NCBI RefSeq assembly: GCF_013423785.1
Contig: NZ_CP058952.1
Coordinates: 3,375,665 to 3,439,664, forward strand
DNA from: Chitinibacter fontanus
GTDB lineage: Bacteria; Pseudomonadota; Gammaproteobacteria; Burkholderiales; Chitinibacteraceae
DNA: 64,000 nucleotides
Direction of reading: 5' to 3'
The notes under the pieces were generated by a model. The model did no database searches. It saw only the letters and a program-made list of their open reading frames with translations, and was not told the DNA's origin. Below, piece after piece: positions 44,263 to 52,667 of the stretch. A program made the translations under genes and the position numbers. Position 1 is the first letter of the stretch. Every line of letters starts with the position of its first letter.

Positions 44263-46182
44263 ATGTCGTTATTTCGCCAATTTTGGCTCATGATCATTTG
44301 CTCGGCAGTCCTCGCCTTTGTGGTTGCGTTGTGGGTTAGTACGCTCAGTGCACGCGATTATTTGCAAACTCAGCTCTATACGCAAAGCAGCGACAATGCC
44401 TCATCACTTGCGCTGTCGATTTCACAGCAGGCGGATGATCCGGCCATGGTTGAATTAATGAGTAATGCCTTGTTTGATTCGGGGCATTTTGCATTAATTC
44501 GGATCACCGACCCGCACGGCAAGACGGTAAATGAGTTGCGCAACAAAGAGTTGCCTAGTGATGTACCGAGCTGGTTTGTGCAGCTATTTCCCATCAATGT
44601 GAGCGCTGGGCAAGCACTGATTAGCAATGGCTGGAAGCAGGCGGGTAAAGTCGAAATTCAGGCGCATTCACGCTTTGCCTATGAGTCACTCTGGCGTAGC
44701 GCGAAGAAATTATTTGTTTGGATGCTGCTTGGGGGTATCTTAACCGGGTCATTAATGCACTTGGTTTTGCTGCGTATACGTAAGCCAATTTTTCAAATTA
44801 TGGCGCAAGCTGCGGCGATCAGCGAGCGCAAATTCATCAATGTTCCTCAGCCACGATATATCGAGCTGCGCCCGATGGCCGACGCCATGAATAGCATGGT
44901 TGATCGTGTCAAAACAATGCTTGACGAACAATCGGCGCATATTGAGGAGCTAAAACGAGATGCCAATCGTGACCCAGTAACCGGGCTTGCTAATCGTAGT
45001 TTTTTCATGGGGCGCTTAGCACAGGCTCTGAGTGATGAAGAAAGTGCGCCGACTGGGGTTTTGTATTTGCTGCGCTTAAAAGACTTGGCTGGCGTGAATC
45101 GTGACTTGGGCAGGCAAGCCACCGACAAATTCTTAACCGAGCTAGCCACCGAGCTGGCTCATCTCGCAGACCAAAATCTCAACTGGCAAGCCGCCCGCTT
45201 AAATGGGTCGGATTTTGCACTGTTTGCGCCCGGGCAGGAGCTCAACCCACAATTTGCCGAGCAACTGATGGCTGAAATTGCGACGCTGGCGCCAACTGTA
45301 CCCAATTTGCTGGCTATCGGTTATAGCGCTTATCAAAATGGCGAATCACTGGGCGCATTACTCAGTCGAGCCGATGCCGCACTGGCCCAAGCAGAATCAA
45401 ATGCACACAATTGCGCTGCTGCTGCCTCTTATTTGGCGGCAAAGGCGAGCCGACCCAATAGCGAATGGCAGCAAATTTTACAGCAAGCTATTGCCAATAG
45501 CCGTTTCGTTGCCGCTCATTTTGCGGTGCTGGACTTCAGTGGCAAATTACTGCACAAGGAAATGGTACTGCGTTTGCCTGATCCAAGCAGCGACGAGCTA
45601 TATTCTGCCGGTGTCTTTATGCCATTCGCTGCGCGCTTTGAGCTTTTGCCCGCCTTGGATTTGGCCGCCGTTCGCTTGGGGCTCAAACAATTAGCCACTG
45701 ACACCGCAGATCTGGCGATCAATATTGCGCCACAGTCGATTTCCAACTTGCAGTTCCGCCGTGATTTGGCTCAACTACTGAGCAGTCAATCAAAGGCCAC
45801 CTTGTCACGCTTGTGGCTTGAGGTGACTGAGCAAGCGCTGATCGAAGACTTGGAGTCGCTATCAACCTTTATCACCGAAATGCGCAAGCTGGGCATCAAA
45901 GTTGGGATTGAGCATTTTGGTCGTCAAATTGGCAGCATGCCGAAATTATATGATTTGCCATTGCATTACCTAAAAATCGATAGCAGTTATATTCATGAGA
46001 TCGATCAGCAGAGCGGAAATCAGCAGCTCGTCAAAGCAGTTTTAGCGGTGTCACATACCCTAGGTATTGCAACGATTGCCGAGCTGGTGCGTACGGAAGG
46101 GGAATGGCAAACTCTGCGCCAGCTGGGGCTCAACGGGGTGACCGGGCCCATTACAGAGCAACCGATGGCACAAGCTGAGTAA
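44263..46182 (+). CDS. lapD: LapD-type c-di-GMP receptor (degenerate GGDEF-EAL)
   Basis: A 639-residue inner-membrane receptor. Order: membrane helix (about 8-28), periplasmic LapD/MoxY N-terminal domain (about 30-150), second membrane helix (about 152-170), HAMP (about 172-225), degenerate GGDEF (about 230-390) and degenerate EAL (about 400-635). The cyclase motif is GSDF instead of GGDEF. The phosphodiesterase motif reads KEMVLRL instead of EAL, and EHFGRQIGSM replaces DDFGTGYSS, so it should bind but not make or break c-di-GMP. It forms an operon with lapG: when c-di-GMP is high LapD holds LapG and adhesins stay on the surface. Confidence 0.9.
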   Translation: MSLFRQFWLMIICSAVLAFVVALWVSTLSARDYLQTQLYTQSSDNASSLALSISQQADDPAMVELMSNALFDSGHFALIRITDPHGKTVNELRNKELPSDVPSWFVQLFPINVSAGQALISNGWKQAGKVEIQAHSRFAYESLWRSAKKLFVWMLLGGILTGSLMHLVLLRIRKPIFQIMAQAAAISERKFINVPQPRYIELRPMADAMNSMVDRVKTMLDEQSAHIEELKRDANRDPVTGLANRSFFMGRLAQALSDEESAPTGVLYLLRLKDLAGVNRDLGRQATDKFLTELATELAHLADQNLNWQAARLNGSDFALFAPGQELNPQFAEQLMAEIATLAPTVPNLLAIGYSAYQNGESLGALLSRADAALAQAESNAHNCAAAASYLAAKASRPNSEWQQILQQAIANSRFVAAHFAVLDFSGKLLHKEMVLRLPDPSSDELYSAGVFMPFAARFELLPALDLAAVRLGLKQLATDTADLAINIAPQSISNLQFRRDLAQLLSSQSKATLSRLWLEVTEQALIEDLESLSTFITEMRKLGIKVGIEHFGRQIGSMPKLYDLPLHYLKIDSSYIHEIDQQSGNQQLVKAVLAVSHTLGIATIAELVRTEGEWQTLRQLGLNGVTGPITEQPMAQAE

Positions 46183-46192
46183 GCCGGAATAC

Positions 46193-46228
46193 AAACAAAA
46201 AGCCCTGATACACAGGGCTTTTTGTTTA
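46193..46228 (+). terminator. Bidirectional terminator between lapD and phoD
   Basis: Long stem AAACAAAAAGCCCTG/CAGGGCTTTTTGTTT with a short loop; T runs lie on both strands. It lies between the convergent lapD and phoD-like genes. Confidence 0.88.
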
Positions 46229-46240
46229 AAGCAGCTGGTT

Positions 46241-48493
46241 TTAAGCGACTGTTACATCAACTACACCCGATTTCACCACCAGCTTGGTTTCCTTGCTCAG
46301 TACGCTGGCGGGCAATTGACCATTTTGCAGCATGTTGACTTTGCGGAACGTGCAGTTGAGCGCATTTGGCGTAACGGTAACCACAGCATACCCTTGTGCA
46401 TCAGTGTCGGCATAACGTATCCACGGGTTGTTAACTGGTGCTTTGCCAGTGGCCTGATCCGCAAATGGGTTCAGGAAGGGCACGATTTGCGCTGCGGGCA
46501 CTTGCGTCGGCGAAACCCCCATTTTCGTTGCGATCATTTTTGCCACCAAACCATACAAGGTTTGCGCGGCAACCGATTGCCCTTTCACCGCCAGATTGGC
46601 GATTAAATCCGCGATCGTTTTACCTAATTCGCCACCGAGTAAATCATTAAAGGTATTGATCTCGGCTTTGCTCAAATTGGCCGTGGGTTGGAAGGCCGCT
46701 GCGGGCACTAAACCTGCGCTAATTGCGCCACCGACCGCCGCCTTGATGGCGGCGCTGTCGTTCAGATTCGTCACACCCGCTTGCTGTGCGATTGCAACGC
46801 TAAGCATCTGGATGGCGATCTGCTCTGCACCCGAGTCGCTGCTAAATACCAAAGGCTGCGAGCTGGCCAAAGCCGGGTCGCGTACCGAGCTGGCAAAGTA
46901 GTGGTAGAACGAGTCGCTGCTGATGCCTGCGGTGACCAAATCGACCAAGGCGGGTGTATTCTGGCTGTAATCGGCGTGCGCAACACCAGCGTAAAAGCTG
47001 TGAATATCGCCAGTGACGGCTACGACATTCTTGATGCTGTTGTTGCGAATGTAATTGAGCAGATCGCTACGCTCGGCGTTAAAGCCATCCCACTGATCGG
47101 CATTGAGCACGAAATCCTGCTGCATTTCCGCCGGTACGCCGGCGAGCTTGCGCGCGTCCAGCCGCATTTTCAGCAAAGACACCTCATTGCCCCAGACTTT
47201 CCAATTCGCAGGCGAATTTTTCAGCGTGGTTTTCCACCATTCGCGCTGCGGTTTGCCCAAAATCGACACCAGTGCCAACTCGTCGCCCATGGCTTTGCCT
47301 GCGGCCATTTTTTGCGCTTCAGCACCGGCCAAAATATTACTCGGCACGAGGTAACGGCTACCGACCGAGCTGCCTGCCGCGGCTTCGGGGATGATGTGAT
47401 CGGCGCGATACAGGCGCTCATCGGTCATCACCAAGTGCAGCAATTTACCAAACTGGAAATCGCGATACAGGCGCACGGTTTGAAAGCCCGTTGCTTTGGC
47501 GTCAAACACCACATCGGCCGGCATAAACTCATACCAAGCTTGATTGGCCGAACGGCGGCGTGCGGTTTCGTGCTTATTATCGCCGCCGGTTTGGGCGTTG
47601 TAAGTGCCATTGTCGTAGGTCGTTGCATCGCCCCAGCAATCGTCGGAAAACTCATGGTCATCCCAGATGGCGATCATGGCAAAGCGCGCGTGAACTTGTT
47701 GAAGGCGCGGATCGCTGCGGTATTGCTTGTACAGCGCACGGTAATCGGCCAGCGTGTTGGCGTAGCGCGCACCCGATTGACCATTTTTGAACGGGCCATC
47801 GGGCAGCTTGAGCGCCGCGTGCGCGCTTTCTACCTGACCGGTCTGGAATGATTCGCCCACCGTTTCGTAAATGTAATCACCCAGATGCACGATGAAATCG
47901 AGCTCGTCTTTGGCGAGTAAATCAAACGCGCCCCAGTGATTGATACTCCAATCCTGGCACGACAAAAACGCAAATTTAAGCTGTGATACATCGGCGCTTG
48001 CCGCCGGAGCCGTTTTGAAACGGCCAATCATCGAGCGGCTGCCGCCGGCAATAAATTGATACCCGTAGGTAGTATTGCTCTGTAGGCCAGATAATTTGTG
48101 GCGTACCGAGTGATCCCACTCGCTACTGGCATTGAGCGTGACATTGGCAACGAGTTTGCCTTGCAATACACCTGTGGTGCCAGTTAAGGCCGCTGGATCA
48201 CCCTCAAAGACTTGCAACACAATCGTGCTGTCCATCGCTGCGCTTTGGCCGCTAATTGGATCAATTCCGACAGGTAGTGCGCGTGTCCACAAAATCACGC
48301 TATCAGCGCGTGGGTCGCCCGAGGCGATCCCTTGCGGAAATTGAAATAGCTTCGCTGGGGCTGGGGTTGTTGTGCTGCCATTAGTGCTGCTTGTTGAGTC
48401 TGCTGACGAGCCGCCACAGGCTGTCAAGACTAGGGGGCTGGCAACACTGGCCGTCATAAAGCCGGCCAAACGAATAAATTGACGACGATCCAT
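46241..48493 (-). CDS. phoD: PhoD-type alkaline phosphatase / phosphodiesterase, exported
   Basis: A 750-residue PhoD-family metallophosphoesterase that releases phosphate from mono- and diesters outside the cytoplasm. The N-terminus combines a twin-arginine motif (DRRQFIRLAG) with a lipobox-like LTACGG at about residue 24-29, so it may be a Tat-exported lipoprotein. The PhoD N-terminal domain (PQGIASGDPRADSVILWTR) is followed by the metal-binding core: FAFLSCQDW, HLGDYIYE, IWDDHEFSDDCWGD and VTGDIHSFYAG. A ~120-residue insertion near the C-terminus (about 560-690) is Ala-rich and helical and makes it longer than Bacillus PhoD. GGAGAAC precedes the ATG. Monocistronic. Confidence 0.85.
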   Translation of the reverse strand: MDRRQFIRLAGFMTASVASPLVLTACGGSSADSTSSTNGSTTTPAPAKLFQFPQGIASGDPRADSVILWTRALPVGIDPISGQSAAMDSTIVLQVFEGDPAALTGTTGVLQGKLVANVTLNASSEWDHSVRHKLSGLQSNTTYGYQFIAGGSRSMIGRFKTAPAASADVSQLKFAFLSCQDWSINHWGAFDLLAKDELDFIVHLGDYIYETVGESFQTGQVESAHAALKLPDGPFKNGQSGARYANTLADYRALYKQYRSDPRLQQVHARFAMIAIWDDHEFSDDCWGDATTYDNGTYNAQTGGDNKHETARRRSANQAWYEFMPADVVFDAKATGFQTVRLYRDFQFGKLLHLVMTDERLYRADHIIPEAAAGSSVGSRYLVPSNILAGAEAQKMAAGKAMGDELALVSILGKPQREWWKTTLKNSPANWKVWGNEVSLLKMRLDARKLAGVPAEMQQDFVLNADQWDGFNAERSDLLNYIRNNSIKNVVAVTGDIHSFYAGVAHADYSQNTPALVDLVTAGISSDSFYHYFASSVRDPALASSQPLVFSSDSGAEQIAIQMLSVAIAQQAGVTNLNDSAAIKAAVGGAISAGLVPAAAFQPTANLSKAEINTFNDLLGGELGKTIADLIANLAVKGQSVAAQTLYGLVAKMIATKMGVSPTQVPAAQIVPFLNPFADQATGKAPVNNPWIRYADTDAQGYAVVTVTPNALNCTFRKVNMLQNGQLPASVLSKETKLVVKSGVVDVTVA

Positions 48494-48587
48494 CTTGTTC
48501 TCCTCAAAGATGGCGCATCATCAGTGTTCAATATTACAAACGATCGTTTGAATTAATTCAACAGTAGAAAAACAGCCGAAAATTGTG

Positions 48588-51500
48588 TTACTGACCTTTT
48601 AGCAGTGTCAGAAGTGCCGCTGCATCCAGTTTGCCACTTGCATCCCCCCCTTCAAGCAAGGAGTCGGCGAGGTCTCGCTTATCACGGTGTAGCGCAACGA
48701 TTTGCTCTTCGATGGTGCCTTCGGCCACCAGTCGGTAAATTGTGACAGGCCGTTGTTGGCCCATCCGGTGTGCGCGATCGGACGCTTGATCTTCGACCGC
48801 CGGGTTCCACCACGGATCGAGGTGGATCACGTAATCTGCCGCGGTCAGGTTCAAGCCCGAACCACCGGCCTTTAAGCTAATCAGGAAAATATCGCCAATG
48901 CCGGCCTGAAAATCGTTCACCGCTTTTTGGCGCTGGCGGATCGAAGTGCTGCCATCGAGATATTGGTAACTGATGCCTTTGCGATCAAGCCAGTCGCGCA
49001 CGATCGCAAGATGGTCGACAAATTGGCTAAACACCAAGGCTTTATGGTTGTTGTCGAGCAATTCTTCGGCGATTTCGGCAAAGGCGATCAGTTTGCTACC
49101 TGCCATTTGGCTCTCGGGCATCACTAAGCGCGGGTTGCAGCAAAAACGGCGCAACTTGGTGATTTCGGTCAGCACTTGCAGCGGTTTATTGCCTTCTTGC
49201 GGCTTCATGGTGTCGAGTTTTTCCACCGCTTGCTGGCGCAGCGCTTCGTACAAATGCATTTCTTCGCTGGAAAGCGGCACTTTGTGCGTGATCTCGGTGC
49301 GCGCTGGCAGCTCAGTTAAAACCTGTGTTTTGGTTCGGCGCAGCATAAATGGTGCGATCAGTTTTTTGAGCGCCAATTTGGCGTGTTTCGCGTCGCTTTG
49401 GCCGTCTTCAATCGGCTGTGCGAAGCGCTTTTTAAAGCGTTCTTGCGATCCCAGTAGCGCTGGGTTGATAAAGCGGAACAGATTCCACAATTCGCCCAAA
49501 TGGTTTTCCATTGGCGTGCCAGTGGCGATCATTTTAAAATCGGCGTTCAGCGCCATCGCCGCTTGGCTGCGGCGGGTTTGGCCGTTTTTAATCGCCTGTG
49601 CCTCATCTAAAACGACTGTCTTCCACTGCTGCGCGGCGAATGCCTCAGCTTCTTGTTGAAACAGTCCGTAGCTCACAATCACTAAATCAAAGGGTGACAA
49701 GTCACTTAAATTGCGATTGCTCTGGAAGTTGCGAATATTCAATGTGGGCGCAAATTTGGCTGCTTCTGCTTGCCAATTAATCGCGACCGAAGTCGGCGCA
49801 ACGACCAGTGCCGGGCCATGTGGCGCGCGCTCAAGCAGTAGCGCAAGAGTTTGCACGGTTTTGCCCAAACCCATATCGTCGGCCAAACACGCACCGACGC
49901 CCCAATGCGCTAAGCGCGACAGCCATTGAAAGCCTTCGAGCTGATAATCACGCAGAGTGGCTTGCAAGGTCGATGGCACCTTAGGCTGGTGCTGGGATAG
50001 CGTGTCGAGTTTGGCTAAATGCGCTTGCCATCGTTTGTCGGCTTCAACTTCGCCGGCTTCAGCGGCCAACTCGGCCAGAGCACCGCTGGCGAGCAGATTG
50101 ATTTTGAGCCCGTCTTTGCTCTCTTCACTCAGCGCCCGCAGCTCTTCGAGCCTGCGGCGCAGATTGTCGGTGAGCGCTAAGTATTCATTGTCACCCAGCT
50201 GTACAAAGCGCCCCGGCGCGCCGTCGAGCAGTGATAGTAATTGGCGTAATTGCAGCACTTTGCCATCGTCCAGCGTGATTTCGCCGTTGACGACAAACCA
50301 ATCGCCTTGCTGCTTAATGCCCATTTTGAGCTGGCTCATCGCCCGCGTGGCTTTGAGACGGAAGCGCTCGCCCTCAGGCCAAACCAATTCGATTTGTTCG
50401 GCGGGTAGGGTGCGCAATTGGCTGAGCAGCTCTAAACACAATTCGGGCGTGTTAAGTTGCCAGCTTTGGTCTTCGCACACTGCGTCTGCCAAACTGGTGC
50501 AAAAACCCAGAATACGCTGGTGCGCGTGTTTTTCTGCGGCTAAATCGCGCTGAGCTTGGACAGTTTTACCATCCAACTCACCCAGTACATTGGCCGCGCC
50601 TTTACCGGGGTTAAACCAGCCGCCATCGGGCAGAGGTCGTACCAAAAACTGTAGGCGCAAGCCGCTTTCGATGGGCAGTAAATGCGCGTAAATCGCTGCG
50701 TTGGCGGGTACGCTGTCAATATGGGCTGCGAGCTCTGGCAGGTCGGAGTGAATCGTAATGTGCGGCGCAATGGCGGTGATCGCCTCGACCAATTGCGGCT
50801 TGGCCTCTGATGGTACCGTCAGGCCTTTGCCCAAAATGCCGGCAATTTGCGTGATATCCGGCGTAATGCGATACACCGCCAAGCGTGTGGGCGTTTCTTT
50901 GCGCCAAATGACCTCGCAACCCGCAATCACGTCGGGGTCGAGTTTGAGCGATATTTTTCCGGTGTTTTCTTTTAGATGCAGCGTAATATCACCAGCGACT
51001 ATATCAATACGAATATCGGGTGAATCGCTCCAAAAAACATAGGGGTGATTGATGAGTTCAGGCAATGCAGCTTCCGCATTAAGGGTATAGCCTGCATCGC
51101 CATAATAACCATAGTCTACGGAGATATACCTGCAGATGTTTTTATCTGCGCTACTCAGGTAGCTCAGGCTGGCATCGCCTTGCATCAGGCGCTTTAAGGC
51201 GATCGGGCGGCCTTTGCTCCAAACGCCTTTGGTGTTCACTTTTTGCTCGCGTGGCTCAAGTAAAACCCCAGAACGAGCCGCCGTTAGCAACCACGCTAGC
51301 CGTGCGCTGGCGGCGGGTGCTTGTGCTGGCGTTTTATTGAATTGGCTCAGCGCATTAAGCGCGCGTTGCCACACCGGTTCGAGCTTTACGATCTCTATCA
51401 GTGGCTTCATGCCGTGTTCTTGGTGCCAATTCGGGCTGGCCCAGTGCGTTTCGTAAGCGCGATCAATCAGCAAGGCCAGCTCTTCACGCAGCCAGCTGTA

Positions 51501-52667
51501 GGCTTGAATATCGTTTAAGCGTTGTTCAAGCTCGGCTTGCCAGTCGGCATCCAGTGCTTGTTGTTGCCAATACAGCAGCAGCAAATCAAATAGTCCATCC
51601 AAGCCCACACTTGCGGCGGGCAGGTGATGTACCTGCGGCGGAGCCTGAATTTGGCTTGCAAGCTGTTTTACCCATGGCAGATGAATATCGTAGACGCTAG
51701 AAAAGCGGGATTTATCGCCCGTTTCAAACTGGGTTTGCAAGGCGGCCAAATATTCGCCATTGTGCGGTTCAGCAAATAGCGCGGCGCTATAAAACAAGCC
51801 CGCAGCGCCACCGATTGCCACTTTGCGCTTATTGCTCAGCTTTTTGATAGCGCTAATGAGCTCCAACCCCGATTGCACGCCGCGCGCGTAGTGGCCTTTG
51901 ATGACGGCTAAAGTTACCGATAGCTCGGCCTGCGTTTCAAGCTCGAGTGCAGCGTGAAATTGGGCGATTTTAGCCAAATCGCCTCGCAAAATGGCTTGCC
52001 AGCATAGATATTCGGCAATTTCACTGTTTTGCGCAAAACGCTCATTAAAGTTGGCGCAGGCAAAGTGATATTGCGCAGTGGCCGGTAGTAGGGCGCGGCA
52101 GGCGTAGTGCAGATAGTCGCTCAGTAGCGCCGCTTGCGTGGCGGGCGAACATAAATGAAATAGCTGCTTGGCCTGAGGCTGGAACAGCAAGTGCGCCGGG
52201 TGGCGCGCTAAAGCCTCGACGCTCATGCCATTGAGCCCCATCTGGTACAGCGCTTGGCCACACTCGCGGGCGTCGTCGCTCAGTGCCGCTTGCAGCGCAC
52301 GGTGTGCCCAACTGCGTTGGCTGCCAGCTTCCCACGGCTGAATGACTGGTTGATGTTTGCGCGTGATATTGAGCCAAGTTTGCAAAGTACCTTGGTTTTG
52401 CAATTGAACCAGCACCGCCCACAGCCACTGGCTATCAATTTCAAACCCTTGCAGCGCGGCTGATTTAATAATTCGCTTGAGCATCAAGCGCGCAATGCCA
52501 CCCTTCACCGCATCGACCGTGAAATGCAGTTGCGACGGTGCTTGTGCGTCATTAACGATGCTGGTCAAACGCGTTTGGGCTAAACCGGCGCCGTAGCAAG
52601 CAAATGCAGCCAGTAGAGGCCAATCTTGTTCGTCTAGCTGGCTAAAATCGACTGGGTTCGGGTTCAT
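48588..52667 (-). CDS. Large SNF2-family DEAD/DEAH helicase
   Basis: A 1359-residue protein. The C-terminal ~470 residues are a complete SNF2/Swi2 ATPase: motif I DDMGLGKT (about 930), motif II LDEAQAI (about 1010), TGTPMENHLGELW, and the second lobe with LVFSQFVDHL, LISLKAGGSGLNLTAADYV and QASDRAHRMGQQRPV. These enzymes translocate on duplex DNA and remodel bound protein. The N-terminal ~900 residues are helical without a zinc SWIM motif (CxCx(n)CxH) that I can see; a degenerate domain preceding SNF2 in bacterial helicases is possible. The start overlaps the mfd stop by one base (TAATG), so the two are translationally coupled. Confidence 0.85.
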   Translation of the reverse strand: MNPNPVDFSQLDEQDWPLLAAFACYGAGLAQTRLTSIVNDAQAPSQLHFTVDAVKGGIARLMLKRIIKSAALQGFEIDSQWLWAVLVQLQNQGTLQTWLNITRKHQPVIQPWEAGSQRSWAHRALQAALSDDARECGQALYQMGLNGMSVEALARHPAHLLFQPQAKQLFHLCSPATQAALLSDYLHYACRALLPATAQYHFACANFNERFAQNSEIAEYLCWQAILRGDLAKIAQFHAALELETQAELSVTLAVIKGHYARGVQSGLELISAIKKLSNKRKVAIGGAAGLFYSAALFAEPHNGEYLAALQTQFETGDKSRFSSVYDIHLPWVKQLASQIQAPPQVHHLPAASVGLDGLFDLLLLYWQQQALDADWQAELEQRLNDIQAYSWLREELALLIDRAYETHWASPNWHQEHGMKPLIEIVKLEPVWQRALNALSQFNKTPAQAPAASARLAWLLTAARSGVLLEPREQKVNTKGVWSKGRPIALKRLMQGDASLSYLSSADKNICRYISVDYGYYGDAGYTLNAEAALPELINHPYVFWSDSPDIRIDIVAGDITLHLKENTGKISLKLDPDVIAGCEVIWRKETPTRLAVYRITPDITQIAGILGKGLTVPSEAKPQLVEAITAIAPHITIHSDLPELAAHIDSVPANAAIYAHLLPIESGLRLQFLVRPLPDGGWFNPGKGAANVLGELDGKTVQAQRDLAAEKHAHQRILGFCTSLADAVCEDQSWQLNTPELCLELLSQLRTLPAEQIELVWPEGERFRLKATRAMSQLKMGIKQQGDWFVVNGEITLDDGKVLQLRQLLSLLDGAPGRFVQLGDNEYLALTDNLRRRLEELRALSEESKDGLKINLLASGALAELAAEAGEVEADKRWQAHLAKLDTLSQHQPKVPSTLQATLRDYQLEGFQWLSRLAHWGVGACLADDMGLGKTVQTLALLLERAPHGPALVVAPTSVAINWQAEAAKFAPTLNIRNFQSNRNLSDLSPFDLVIVSYGLFQQEAEAFAAQQWKTVVLDEAQAIKNGQTRRSQAAMALNADFKMIATGTPMENHLGELWNLFRFINPALLGSQERFKKRFAQPIEDGQSDAKHAKLALKKLIAPFMLRRTKTQVLTELPARTEITHKVPLSSEEMHLYEALRQQAVEKLDTMKPQEGNKPLQVLTEITKLRRFCCNPRLVMPESQMAGSKLIAFAEIAEELLDNNHKALVFSQFVDHLAIVRDWLDRKGISYQYLDGSTSIRQRQKAVNDFQAGIGDIFLISLKAGGSGLNLTAADYVIHLDPWWNPAVEDQASDRAHRMGQQRPVTIYRLVAEGTIEEQIVALHRDKRDLADSLLEGGDASGKLDAAALLTLLKGQ

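Noticed and set aside
46781..47851. A 356-codon open frame on the plus strand
   Set aside because: It lies entirely antisense to the phoD-like gene, whose motifs and signal peptide are clear. Its predicted protein is rich in H, R, C and A, with no family character, as expected of a shadow frame.
48973..49659. A 228-codon plus-strand frame
   Set aside because: Antisense to the SNF2 helicase core motifs; no ribosome binding site and a composition typical of shadow ORFs.
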